From contig NZ_JAKGCR010000003.1 of assembly GCF_022668875.1 (NCBI RefSeq), positions 186,001 through 250,000 on the forward strand: 64,000 bases of DNA, given 5' to 3'. Positions 38,265 to 46,629 of the stretch are shown in pieces. The stretch comes from Domibacillus sp. PGB-M46. Its GTDB lineage: Bacteria; Bacillota; Bacilli; Bacillales; Domibacillaceae. The notes beneath the pieces are model-generated. The model had not been told where the DNA came from. It did not search any database and saw only the letters and a list, made by a program, of their open reading frames with translations. Position numbers and translations under genes: made by a program. Positions within the stretch are counted from its first letter, which is position 1. The number at the start of each line of letters is the position of its first letter.

Positions 38265-39491
38265 ATGAATGATCAAAAACTAAAGATTAATGGTGCGCGA
38301 CTCCAGGAATCACTTGAGACATTTGCTGGGTTTGGCCGGACAGCCCGAAACGGTGTGACACGGCTCGCTTTATCGGAAGAAGACCGCCTTGCACGCAATC
38401 ATTTTCGCACATGCTGTGAAGAGATGGGCCTTTCCTTATCGGTGGACGATATGGGCAACATGTATGGGATGCTCCCGGGCCGTGAAAACAAACCGCCGGT
38501 TGTCATGGGTTCTCACCTTGACTCTGTTAAAAAAGGCGGACGCTTTGACGGTGTGCTCGGTGTAGCAGCGGGGATTGAAGTCATGCGGACTTTAACAGAA
38601 AACGGCGTAAAGCCAAGTGTGCCGGTTGTCGTCATGAATGTGACTAATGAGGAAGGCGCCCGCTTTGAACCGTCGATGATGTCCTCCGGTGTACTTTCCG
38701 GAAAGTTTAACAAAGAAGAAATGATGGCCAAAAAAGATGTAGAAGGCATCACGTTTGGAGAAGCATTGCGATCGATTGGTTATGAAGGCAAAGTGGAAAA
38801 CAGGATGAAAGAAGCGGCAGCTTTCTTGGAATTACATATTGAGCAGGGGCCGATTTTAGAAAGAGAGAAGCTGTCGATTGGCATCGTTGAATGTGTGCTC
38901 GGTATGGTCTGTTATGAAATTGAAGTAGCAGGTGAATCGGACCACGCTGGCACTACGCCTATGTCAATGCGCAGCGATGCCTTGTTTGCGGCGGTGGATT
39001 TGATCAAAGAAGCGAGAGAAAAGCTTGCTGGGCTTGGTGATGACCTCGTTTATACGATTGGACGGATGAACGTGTCGCCGAACATTCATACAGTCATTCC
39101 AAACAAAGTGGTTTTTTCATTGGAAGCAAGGCATACTTCCGCAGAAATGATCCAAAAAGTAGAGGACATCATTTGGGAGATGCAGGGGTCTGACGAAAGA
39201 GCAGCATGCAATGTGAACGTCCAAAAATTGTGGGGACGTGAAACGGTCTGGTTTGAGCCGGCGCTCTGCAATGCTTTTGAGCAGTCGGCTGCTTCACTCG
39301 GTTTTTCTCATAAGCGGATGGTGAGCGGAGCAGGGCACGATGCGCAGTTCATGGCTTCTTACATTCCGTCGGCGATGATTTTTGTGCCGAGCGTAAATGG
39401 GAAGAGCCATGATGAAGACGAATTAACGTCCTGGGAAGACTGTGAAAGAGGCGTGAACGTGCTGCTTGAAACGATCCTTGCTTTGATCTGA
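38265..39491 (+). CDS. M20 Zn-dependent carbamoyl-amidohydrolase, probable beta-ureidopropionase
   Basis: A 408-residue M20-family amidase/carbamoylase (HydC/AllC/PydC group). Metal-ligand motifs are visible: GSHLDSV, GRFDGVLGVAAG, TNEEGARF, ELHIEQGP, and the dimerisation-loop motif HAGTTPM, with C-terminal GAGHDAQFM and NGKSHDEDE. Members remove the carbamoyl group from N-carbamoyl-amino acids, giving CO2, ammonia and an amine. Because preTA and a dihydropyrimidinase gene lie just downstream, N-carbamoyl-beta-alanine is the likely substrate. Allantoate or L-amino-acid carbamoylase activity is possible. The start is ATG 38265 behind AAGGTGG. Confidence 0.85.
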   Translation: MNDQKLKINGARLQESLETFAGFGRTARNGVTRLALSEEDRLARNHFRTCCEEMGLSLSVDDMGNMYGMLPGRENKPPVVMGSHLDSVKKGGRFDGVLGVAAGIEVMRTLTENGVKPSVPVVVMNVTNEEGARFEPSMMSSGVLSGKFNKEEMMAKKDVEGITFGEALRSIGYEGKVENRMKEAAAFLELHIEQGPILEREKLSIGIVECVLGMVCYEIEVAGESDHAGTTPMSMRSDALFAAVDLIKEAREKLAGLGDDLVYTIGRMNVSPNIHTVIPNKVVFSLEARHTSAEMIQKVEDIIWEMQGSDERAACNVNVQKLWGRETVWFEPALCNAFEQSAASLGFSHKRMVSGAGHDAQFMASYIPSAMIFVPSVNGKSHDEDELTSWEDCERGVNVLLETILALI

Positions 39492-39531
39492 AAAAAGGGC
39501 TCGATCACTTATAGTGATCGAGCCCTTTTTT
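39491..39531. terminator. Bidirectional terminator between amidohydrolase and RHH gene
   Basis: A perfect stem AAAAAAGGGCTCGATCACT with its complement, with A and T tracts on both sides. Confidence 0.95.
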
Positions 39532-39882
39532 AAAGATTTCTAAAATGATATCATGCTGGGTTTTGCTCATCACATGCTGGCGAATTTCATTCAGTTCCGC
39601 AACAAGGCCGGCATCTAAATGCAGGTTGACGGTTTTTCCTTTGTCGGCCTGCTGCACATCAAAGCCGCCTTCGCGTTTTTTTACCTGTCCTTCAAGCACG
39701 GTAATGTCGCCAAAAGCAACCCTGTCCGGCACTTGAATCATACTGCCTTCAAAAAAGATCTCTTTGGCATCTTCTGAAAAAGAAATGGCCAGCGAATGCC
39801 CGCTGTTACGGTTTTCATCCCGGATAAGCCGCGCTTTTTCCTGGTTGTCTCGTGTGTTTTGAATGGAAATTTTGGCCTTCAC
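39505..39882 (-). CDS. Unknown small protein with C-terminal ribbon-helix-helix-like domain
   Basis: A 125-residue protein I do not recognise. The C-terminal 45 residues, VNLHLDAGLVAELNEIR followed by helices ending EIFKKGLDHYK, fit a ribbon-helix-helix DNA-binding pattern; the first 75 residues are charged beta-rich sequence (ISFSEDAKEIFFEGSMIQVP). GTG 39882 is one base after the stop of the upstream gene, whose end supplies the GGGGAGGGG ribosome site, so the two are translationally coupled. With the HTH partner it could regulate the surrounding pyrimidine genes; it might also be a partition-like or antitoxin-like pair. Confidence 0.6.
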   Translation of the reverse strand: MKAKISIQNTRDNQEKARLIRDENRNSGHSLAISFSEDAKEIFFEGSMIQVPDRVAFGDITVLEGQVKKREGGFDVQQADKGKTVNLHLDAGLVAELNEIRQHVMSKTQHDIILEIFKKGLDHYK

Positions 39883-39883
39883 G

Positions 39884-40408
39884 TTACACCCCTCCCCTTC
39901 GCAAGCAGGATTCTTTAACCCCTTTTTTTATAGTAAAGGTTGACTCTATCTGCACTGTATAATGGAACTCCCCTTGTTGAAGAACGGAATCCATCACCAT
40001 CGCACGCTCCGATCCAATCCATACCTGGTCGAGCACCTCAAAAGCAGGGGCCAAATAGCCTTTTTCAAACAAGAAATGATACACATTCTCTTTCGGATAG
40101 ATAAACCGCTTCTTGCCCTGTTTTGTGCGGAGCGCCGGGAATGCCTGCTTTTCATCCAGCACCTCGCCAAGATAGCCTTCATCTGCCCATCTTTTGATTG
40201 TAGACATATTTAATTCACGGCCCGTGTGCTGCCGGATGAGCTCGATGATTTCTTTGGATGAGACGAACTGTTTACGCTCTTCTTCCTGCTCGGAAACAGC
40301 CGCCAGCTGGCAGCGAAGCTGTTCAAGCTGAGACTCATATTCATTGATTCGCTGCTCCAATTCGTTCCTGTTCACATGTGTCACTTCTTCCGTTGGTATT
40401 CTCTCCAT
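39884..40408 (-). CDS. Unknown coiled-coil protein with HTH
   Basis: A 174-residue protein of unknown family. Residues about 12-45 form a coiled coil (RNELEQRINEYESQLEQLRCQL). Residues 48-115 look like a MerR-like winged helix (SSKEIIELIRQHTGREL, MSTIKRWADEGYLGEV) ending FEKGYLAPAF. The C-terminal 60 residues, ESTFTIKKGVKE, are beta-rich. It is divergent from preT with 137 bp between them and is coupled to the RHH-like gene downstream. Position and domains suggest a repressor or activator of the pre operon, but this is inference. Confidence 0.6.
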   Translation of the reverse strand: MERIPTEEVTHVNRNELEQRINEYESQLEQLRCQLAAVSEQEEERKQFVSSKEIIELIRQHTGRELNMSTIKRWADEGYLGEVLDEKQAFPALRTKQGKKRFIYPKENVYHFLFEKGYLAPAFEVLDQVWIGSERAMVMDSVLQQGEFHYTVQIESTFTIKKGVKESCLRRGGV

Positions 40409-40492
40409 CCTACACTAAAATAAAGTTCGTTTGTCAGAAAATATACCAAAAATGATGTGTGCATTTTTTGTTTGCTGTATAAATATTTTAAG

Positions 40493-40506
40493 ATGCAATC
40501 AATAAA
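40493..40506. promoter_or_regulatory. Shared 14-bp motif upstream of preT
   Basis: ATGCAATCAATAAA, the exact reverse complement of 38216-38229, 40 bp before ATG 40546 and inside the divergent regulator-preT region. It is followed by another ATCAATA copy. Confidence 0.5.
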
Positions 40507-40545
40507 TAATCAATAGACAGAAAACATGCAAGGGGGGAATGAACG

Positions 40546-41928
40546 ATGCACATGAATCGAATGAAGAACCGTTCTGTTTCACTAACGGACCTGTCTCAAA
40601 ATTTTCTCGAAATTGAACCTGATTTAACGGCCAGGGAAGCAATGGGTGAAGCAAATCGCTGCTTGTATTGCTATGACGCACCTTGTATTACAGCTTGTCC
40701 AACCTCGATTAACATTCCGTCGTTTATTAAAAAAATTGCTTCAGGCAATTTGAAAGGGTCGGCCAAAGTGATTATGGAAGCCAATCCGGTCGGGGCAAGC
40801 TGTGCGCGTGTTTGTCCGACAGAAGAATTATGTGAAGGTGCCTGTGTCCTTAACCATGCGTCACAGCCAATTATGATCGGCAACCTCCAGCGGCATGCCA
40901 CTAACTGGGCGATACATAATCACGCGCAGCTGTTTAAGGCAGGAGAGAAAAATGGAAAGTCGGCCGCGATTATCGGCGGCGGTCCGGCGGGATTGTCCGC
41001 AGCACGTGAACTGGCGCGCCTTGGATTTGAAGTTACCATTTTCGAAGCGAAGGAAAAAGCCGGCGGCCTTGATACTTATGGCATTGTATCTTTCCGTCTT
41101 CCGCAGCGCGTATCCATGTGGGAGGTCGAGCAGGTGGAGAGCCTGGGCGTTACCATTCGTACAAACACCATTGTGGGTCGCGATATCAGTCCGGACGACA
41201 TTTTGGAGAGCTATGATGCTGTGGTGCTTGCGGTTGGAATGGCCAGTGTTCCGCCTATCGGCATCCAGGGAGAAGGGGCCAAAGGCGTTTACGATGCGAT
41301 TGAATTTGTAGAATCGACGAAAATACCGCCAATGGATACCCATTTGATCGGAAAGAAGGTAGTCGTCATTGGCGCTGGCAACACGGCGATTGATGCAGCG
41401 ACATGCTCGGTCCGGCTCGGTGCCGCCGATGTGAAAATGCTGTATCGGCGAACTGAAGCCGAAATGACCGCCTATGAATTTGAGTATGAATTTGCCAAGC
41501 AGGAAGGAGTGGAGTTCCGCTGGCTTACACAGCCGGTTGGAATTGTACAGGATGAGAAGGGGGCAGTTAAAGGCGTAACGTGTATCCGAATGGAGCTTGG
41601 CGCTGCTGATGAATCCGGCCGCCGCCGGCCCGTACCGGTTGAGGGTTCCGGGTTTACCGTCGAAGCGGACGCGGTCATTCGTGCGATTGGGCAGAAGCGT
41701 TATACCGGCTTGATTGAAGCGTTTGGGTTAACTCATAAATGGGGGACCGTGAAAGTGAACCTGGACACACTCCAGACCTCTAATCCGAAAGTGTATGCGG
41801 CAGGAGATGTGATTTTTGGTGACGGGCAGGGGGATGCGATGGTCGTTACAGCAGCAGAACAGGGAAAACGGGCGGCTTACTCGATTTACAAACAGCTTGT
41901 CGGCCCTGGCATGGCGCAAACATCTTAA
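40546..41928 (+). CDS. preT: Dihydropyrimidine dehydrogenase, PreT (NAD, FAD, Fe-S) subunit
   Basis: A 460-residue subunit of the NAD-dependent dihydropyrimidine dehydrogenase. Cysteine motifs for two 4Fe-4S clusters occur at the N-terminus (CLYCYDAPCITACPT and CARVCPTEELCEGAC), followed by the FAD motif AAIIGGGPAGLSAARELARLG and the NAD motif VVVIGAGNTAIDAA, and AAGDVIFGDGQGDAMVV at the C-terminal FAD site. PreT passes electrons from NADH to PreA, which reduces uracil or thymine. GGGGGG lies upstream of ATG 40546. First gene of the operon preT-preA-hydA-permease-small ORF. Confidence 0.93.
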   Translation: MHMNRMKNRSVSLTDLSQNFLEIEPDLTAREAMGEANRCLYCYDAPCITACPTSINIPSFIKKIASGNLKGSAKVIMEANPVGASCARVCPTEELCEGACVLNHASQPIMIGNLQRHATNWAIHNHAQLFKAGEKNGKSAAIIGGGPAGLSAARELARLGFEVTIFEAKEKAGGLDTYGIVSFRLPQRVSMWEVEQVESLGVTIRTNTIVGRDISPDDILESYDAVVLAVGMASVPPIGIQGEGAKGVYDAIEFVESTKIPPMDTHLIGKKVVVIGAGNTAIDAATCSVRLGAADVKMLYRRTEAEMTAYEFEYEFAKQEGVEFRWLTQPVGIVQDEKGAVKGVTCIRMELGAADESGRRRPVPVEGSGFTVEADAVIRAIGQKRYTGLIEAFGLTHKWGTVKVNLDTLQTSNPKVYAAGDVIFGDGQGDAMVVTAAEQGKRAAYSIYKQLVGPGMAQTS

Positions 41929-41943
41929 AAGGAGGAGATTTAG

Positions 41944-43206
41944 ATGGCAGACTTACGTATAAACTTTGCAGGGATTCAGTCACCTAACCCGTTTTGGCTG
42001 GCATCGGCACCGCCGACTAATTCCGGCTACCAGGTGCAGCGGGCGTTTGAAGCCGGCTGGGGCGGCGCCGTATGGAAAACACTCGGTGCCCCGATTATTA
42101 ATACATCCTCCCGGTTTGCGGCACTACACTTTAATGGCCAGCGTGTGGCGGGCTTTAACAATATCGAGCTCATTACAGACCGGCCGCTTGAAGTAAATTT
42201 AAAAGAAATTTACGAAACGAAAAAACGGTTTCCCAATCATGCTGTCATCGCTTCCTTGATGGTTGAACCGAAGCAGGAAAAGTGGCATGAAATTGTGAAA
42301 AAAGTAGAAGCCGCCGGCGTGGACGGGCTCGAATTAAACTTCGGCTGCCCGCATGGCATGGCGGAACGCGGCATGGGTGCGGCGTCCGGACAAGTACCGG
42401 AGCTGGTGGAAAAGCAGACGATGTGGGCGAAGGAAGCCGCCCGTACTCCGGTTATCGTCAAGCTGACACCAAACATTACTGATATTACGGCGACTGCCTG
42501 GGCGGCTGTACAGGGCGGGGCGGATGCGATCAGCATGATTAACACAATCAACAGCCTCGCCGGTGTGGACCTTGATTCGTGGAATACGATTCCGCACGTG
42601 GCAGGAAAAGGAGCACATGGCGGATACTGCGGCCCGGCCGTGAAGCCAATTGCTTTAAATATGGTGGCGGAATGTGCACGCAGCCCGGAAATTAACGTTC
42701 CGATCTCGGGCATTGGCGGCATTGGCACGTGGAAAGATGCGGCCGAGTTTATCTTAATGGGTGCTGGCAGCGTTCAAGTATGTACAGCAGCAATGCACCA
42801 CGGGTTTAGCATTGTCGAAGATATGATCGACGGCTTAAGCAATTATCTCGACAGCAAAGGACTTGCTTCGGTTGAAGAGTTAATGGGCCGGACCGTTCCG
42901 CGTTACTCCGACTGGGGCAATCTCGACTTAAATTACAAAGTGGTCGCCCATATCAACCGCAATACATGCATCAACTGTAATAAATGCCATATCGCCTGCG
43001 AAGATACAGCACATCAATGTATCGAGATGCTGACGTCTTCAGATGGCAGCAAATATTTGCAGGTTCGTGAGGAGGACTGTGTCGGCTGCAATCTTTGCTC
43101 CATTGTCTGCCCGGTGGACGGCGCTATCGACATGATGGAAATTCCAAGCGGCCCGCCAATGACTTGGAACGAACGCCAGGCGGCCATTAAACAGCCAATT
43201 GCTTAA
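41944..43206 (+). CDS. preA: Dihydropyrimidine dehydrogenase, PreA subunit
   Basis: A 420-residue PreA. It has a FMN-binding dihydroorotate-dehydrogenase-like barrel (NPFWLASAPPTNSGYQVQRAFEAGWGGAVWKTLG, KLTPNITDIT, SGIGGIGTWKDAAEFILMGAGSVQVCTA) and two C-terminal 4Fe-4S ferredoxin motifs (CINCNKCHIACED and CVGCNLCSIVCP). It reduces uracil and thymine to dihydro forms using electrons from PreT. Fifteen bases after preT with an AAGGAGGAG site. Confidence 0.93.
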   Translation: MADLRINFAGIQSPNPFWLASAPPTNSGYQVQRAFEAGWGGAVWKTLGAPIINTSSRFAALHFNGQRVAGFNNIELITDRPLEVNLKEIYETKKRFPNHAVIASLMVEPKQEKWHEIVKKVEAAGVDGLELNFGCPHGMAERGMGAASGQVPELVEKQTMWAKEAARTPVIVKLTPNITDITATAWAAVQGGADAISMINTINSLAGVDLDSWNTIPHVAGKGAHGGYCGPAVKPIALNMVAECARSPEINVPISGIGGIGTWKDAAEFILMGAGSVQVCTAAMHHGFSIVEDMIDGLSNYLDSKGLASVEELMGRTVPRYSDWGNLDLNYKVVAHINRNTCINCNKCHIACEDTAHQCIEMLTSSDGSKYLQVREEDCVGCNLCSIVCPVDGAIDMMEIPSGPPMTWNERQAAIKQPIA

Positions 43207-43225
43207 AGAAAAGGAGCGGATAAGC

Positions 43226-44638
43226 ATGAAAAAAATCATTAAAAACGGCGTCATTGTAACGGCAGTGGATCAATACGAAGCGGATCTGCTCATCGAAAAC
43301 GGAAAAATCACCCAAATCGGTACTGCGCTGGAGGAAGCGGCAGATGAAGTGATTGATGCAAAAGGTGCTTACCTGTTCCCAGGCGGTGTTGATCCTCATA
43401 CACATCTGGACATGCCGTTTGGCGGCACAGTCACAGCAGATGATTTTGAAACGGGGACGATGGCAGCAGCATTCGGCGGCACAACGACCATCATTGACTT
43501 CTGTCTTACAAACAAAGGGGAGCCGCTGCAAAAAGCGATCCGTACGTGGCATGAGAAATCAAAGGATAAAGCCGTCATTGACTACGGCTTCCACCTGATG
43601 ATTGGGGAAGTCAATGACACGGTGCTGGCGGAGATTCCAGAGGTGATTGAAAAAGAAGGTATTACATCCTTCAAAGTATTTATGGCATATAAAAATGTGT
43701 TTCAAGCAGATGATGCAACGCTGTTTCGTACGCTGCTCACAGCAAAGGAGTACGGCGCTCTCGTGATGGTTCATGCGGAAAACGGTGATGTGATCGACTA
43801 CCTCGTAAACGACGCCCTGGAAAAAGGGCATACGGAACCGATTTACCACGCGCTTACACGCCCGCCGGAAGTAGAAGGAGAAGCAACTGGACGTGCAGCC
43901 GCACTGGCCGGCCTGGCAAATTCCCAGCTGTACGTTGTGCATGTGTCGTGCGCGGAAGCTGCCCATAAAATTGCAGAGGCACGCCAAAAAGGCTTTCAAG
44001 TTTGGGGCGAAACATGTCCACAATATTTGCTGCTCGATCAACATGATTTAGAAAAGCCGGATTTTGAAGGCGCTAAATACGTCTGGTCACCGCCTCTCCG
44101 TGAAAAGTGGAATCAGGATGTACTGTGGGACGCACTGAAAAATGGCCAGCTCCAAACGATCGGCTCTGACCAATGTTCTTTTAACTTTAATGGGCAGAAG
44201 GATCTCGGACGGGATGACTTCTCAAAAATTCCAAACGGGGGCCCGATCATTGAAGACCGATTCAGCCTGCTGTTTTCGGAAGGAGTGAAAAAAGGGCGTA
44301 TTTCCATTCACCAGTTTGTTGATCTTGTGTCGACCCGTTCAGCAAAGCTATTCGGCCTGTTCCCGCAAAAAGGCACGATTGCAGTCGGCAGCGATGCGGA
44401 TATCGTTATCTTTGATCCAAACAAGGAGCGGGTGATCTCTGCCGAAACCCATCATATGAACGTCGATTACAGTGCCTTTGAAGGAATGAAAGTAACAGGT
44501 GAGCCCATATCCGTACTCTCGCGTGGTGAATTTGTCATTCGGGAAGGAGAATTTACCGGCAAGCCGGGAAGCGGACAGTACATTAAAAGAAGCCGCTATA
44601 ACAGTACGCAGGCGCGTCAGGCGATCATTGCCCAATAA
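43226..44638 (+). CDS. hydA: Dihydropyrimidinase (hydantoinase)
   Basis: A 470-residue amidohydrolase. Zn ligands are in GGVDPHTHLDMPFGG, the carboxylated lysine is in TSFKVFMAYKN, other ligands are MVHAEN and VVHVSCAEAA, and the catalytic GSDQCSFNF motif follows. It hydrolyses 5,6-dihydrouracil to N-carbamoyl-beta-alanine, the substrate of the amidohydrolase encoded at 38265. The start is ATG 43226 behind AAGGAGCGG. It is adjacent to preA and belongs to the same operon. Confidence 0.93.
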   Translation: MKKIIKNGVIVTAVDQYEADLLIENGKITQIGTALEEAADEVIDAKGAYLFPGGVDPHTHLDMPFGGTVTADDFETGTMAAAFGGTTTIIDFCLTNKGEPLQKAIRTWHEKSKDKAVIDYGFHLMIGEVNDTVLAEIPEVIEKEGITSFKVFMAYKNVFQADDATLFRTLLTAKEYGALVMVHAENGDVIDYLVNDALEKGHTEPIYHALTRPPEVEGEATGRAAALAGLANSQLYVVHVSCAEAAHKIAEARQKGFQVWGETCPQYLLLDQHDLEKPDFEGAKYVWSPPLREKWNQDVLWDALKNGQLQTIGSDQCSFNFNGQKDLGRDDFSKIPNGGPIIEDRFSLLFSEGVKKGRISIHQFVDLVSTRSAKLFGLFPQKGTIAVGSDADIVIFDPNKERVISAETHHMNVDYSAFEGMKVTGEPISVLSRGEFVIREGEFTGKPGSGQYIKRSRYNSTQARQAIIAQ

Positions 44639-44666
44639 TCATCCAATGAAAGAGGAGGAATCATAA

Positions 44667-46145
44667 ATGAAAGAGCCCAGCCGTTATTTAAAATCGCCGG
44701 ATTTACTGCCGGTTGCTCACCGTGACCGTAAAATTGGGACGTTTGGTTTTGCGCTTATGTGGATTGGGATGGCGGTTGTGCTGGCTGCTTTTGCCATCGG
44801 CGGAGCGGCGGTGGAACAAATGCCGCTTTCATGGGTGCTTGCCGCCTCTTTTATCGGCTGTGTGCTGATTGGCCTGTTTATTTCCATTATTGCAGATATC
44901 GGGATCGAGCATGGGCTGTCTTTTCCCGTTTATATGCGGGCGCCGTTTGGAACAATCGGAACACATATCCCATCAGCGATCCGCGGTATTGCCGCATCCA
45001 TGTGGTTCGGAATCAACACGTATTTCGGCGCTATGGCGATCAACGGTATTTTAAATGTGATGTTTGGCTTTGACAACTGGTTCGTCTGCTTTTTAGCTTT
45101 TGTGGCGGTGCAGGTCGCCAACACGATTATTGGGATCAAATCGATTGAGAAATTTGCAGATTTAGCTGCGCCTATTATTATTTTAATTTCACTCTGGATG
45201 TATATCACACTTGCCGACCAGGCGGCGGCGGCCGATAAAAATGTTTGGTCCTGGGTGGAAAACCCGCTTACCGGCGGTTTGCTGTTTAATGCTTTTATGG
45301 TTGTGGTTCTTGGGAACATGGGGTATTGGTCGACGCTGGCGGCCGATATTTCTTCGATTTCCCGTTTTATTAAAGCGCCGCAATTTGAGCGGAACTGGAT
45401 CAAACGCAATAAAAGTGTGCTGGTCGGCAGTTTAATTGCCATGCCGCTTACGCAAACCTTTGTGGTAGCGATTGGCGGTGTAGCTTTTATTGCAGTAGGC
45501 AACTATGATCCGGTTGCCGCCTTGCAGGAAACGTCGAGCGGGCTTGTGCTGGCCGTTTTGCTGATGCTTATCGTCTTTGCCCAGTGGTCCACGAATACAG
45601 CGGCCAATCTTGTCCCGGCTGCCACCGTGTTTTCAAACATTGGCGGCCCGAAAGTACCATTTTATGCGGGTGTAATCGCAGCAGGCGTGATCGGTATGGT
45701 CACCCAGCCGTGGAACTTATTTAACGTTTTAATGCCGTTTCTGCTCGTTGTCGGCGGGGTGCTTTCCGCCATTGTCGGCATTTTGTTTGCAGACTATTAT
45801 TTGATCCGCAAGCGCCGTGTGAATGTGCCGGACTTGTATGAAATGAAAGGGCAGTACCGCTATCATTACGGTGTAAACTGGGCCGGCATTATTTCCTGGG
45901 TAATAGGCGGCACGCTTGCCGTCATTTTTTCAACCTATTCGTTTTTTGTCGGCTTTGCGGTCGGCGCCGCTGCATATTATTTACTAGCGAAGTTTTGGTG
46001 GTTCCGCTCATACAAGCAAGCTGAGCTGGAAGACCCAAGTGACGACAAATACCTTGGCGTGACGGTCGGCCGTGACTGGACTATTCCATCAGAAAGCGAA
46101 ACCGCAGCTGATGAACTGCCGCCGGCTGCGATTGAAAAATTGTAA
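44667..46145 (+). CDS. NCS1 family nucleobase:cation symporter (uracil/allantoin type)
   Basis: A 492-residue membrane transporter with about 12 helices. Family signatures are FGFALMWIGMAVVLAAFAIGGA, the SFPVYMRAPFGTIGTHIPSAIRG stretch, GINTYFGAMAINGIL, NMGYWSTLAADISSISRF, and QPWNL near the late helices. NCS1 carriers bring uracil, allantoin, hydantoins or cytosine into the cell with Na or H. Its position after preTA and hydA points to uracil, thymine or a related pyrimidine. GAGGAGG precedes ATG 44667. Confidence 0.88.
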   Translation: MKEPSRYLKSPDLLPVAHRDRKIGTFGFALMWIGMAVVLAAFAIGGAAVEQMPLSWVLAASFIGCVLIGLFISIIADIGIEHGLSFPVYMRAPFGTIGTHIPSAIRGIAASMWFGINTYFGAMAINGILNVMFGFDNWFVCFLAFVAVQVANTIIGIKSIEKFADLAAPIIILISLWMYITLADQAAAADKNVWSWVENPLTGGLLFNAFMVVVLGNMGYWSTLAADISSISRFIKAPQFERNWIKRNKSVLVGSLIAMPLTQTFVVAIGGVAFIAVGNYDPVAALQETSSGLVLAVLLMLIVFAQWSTNTAANLVPAATVFSNIGGPKVPFYAGVIAAGVIGMVTQPWNLFNVLMPFLLVVGGVLSAIVGILFADYYLIRKRRVNVPDLYEMKGQYRYHYGVNWAGIISWVIGGTLAVIFSTYSFFVGFAVGAAAYYLLAKFWWFRSYKQAELEDPSDDKYLGVTVGRDWTIPSESETAADELPPAAIEKL

Positions 46146-46161
46146 AAAGGGGTGAGGGAGT

Positions 46162-46419
46162 ATGTCCGATTACAAAGGGTTTATAAAAGAAAAGGAAGCC
46201 ATCGATGCACTCCTCGATGACGGCTACCGGATTATCGCGGTAAGAGAAACGCTTGAAGGGGATTTTATCGAGTTTGAACGGCATATTGAACGAAAGGAAC
46301 TGCACCTTTTAACAGCTGATGCACGCAAATACATTGGAACGCTCATTGTCGAAGCAAAAAGGGGAAGCAAAAACTCATACGGAGGCACATACGAAGAAGC
46401 GGGTGCAGCCGGACCCTGA
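46162..46419 (+). CDS. Small hypothetical protein at the end of the pyrimidine operon
   Basis: An 85-residue acidic protein, MSDYKGFIKEKEAIDALL... with a predicted alpha-beta fold and no cysteine pairs or membrane segment. I do not recognise the family. It is 16 bases after the permease, has a GGGGTGAGGG ribosome site, and is followed by the operon terminator, so it is co-expressed with pyrimidine catabolism. A role in that pathway is a guess. Confidence 0.7.
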   Translation: MSDYKGFIKEKEAIDALLDDGYRIIAVRETLEGDFIEFERHIERKELHLLTADARKYIGTLIVEAKRGSKNSYGGTYEEAGAAGP

Positions 46420-46455
46420 CCGCTTTCTCATGGAAGGTGCGCAGTAAAAGATCTC

Positions 46456-46500
46456 AAAACAGCCTTTATCCGTTTTATTTATACGGATAAAGGCTGTTTT
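46456..46500 (+). terminator. Terminator of the pre operon
   Basis: AAAACAGCCTTTATCCGT pairs with its complement around a short loop, ending in TTTT. Confidence 0.9.
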
Positions 46501-46533
46501 CTGTTTGAAAAACGAAAATACAAATAAAATTTA

Positions 46534-46550
46534 TGTTAGAAAATATTACA
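46534..46550. promoter_or_regulatory. TnrA box upstream of the asparaginase gene
   Basis: TGTTAGAAAATATTACA matches the TnrA consensus TGTNANAWWWTMTNACA at every fixed position. It lies 80 bp before the asparaginase start. In B. subtilis the secreted asparaginase AnsZ is activated by TnrA under nitrogen limitation. Confidence 0.8.
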
Positions 46551-46629
46551 TGAATGGATGATTAAACGTGTAAAGCGTATATAGTGAAAATTGTACAATA
46601 TATTCGTAGCAGCGGAAGGAGACGGTTTG

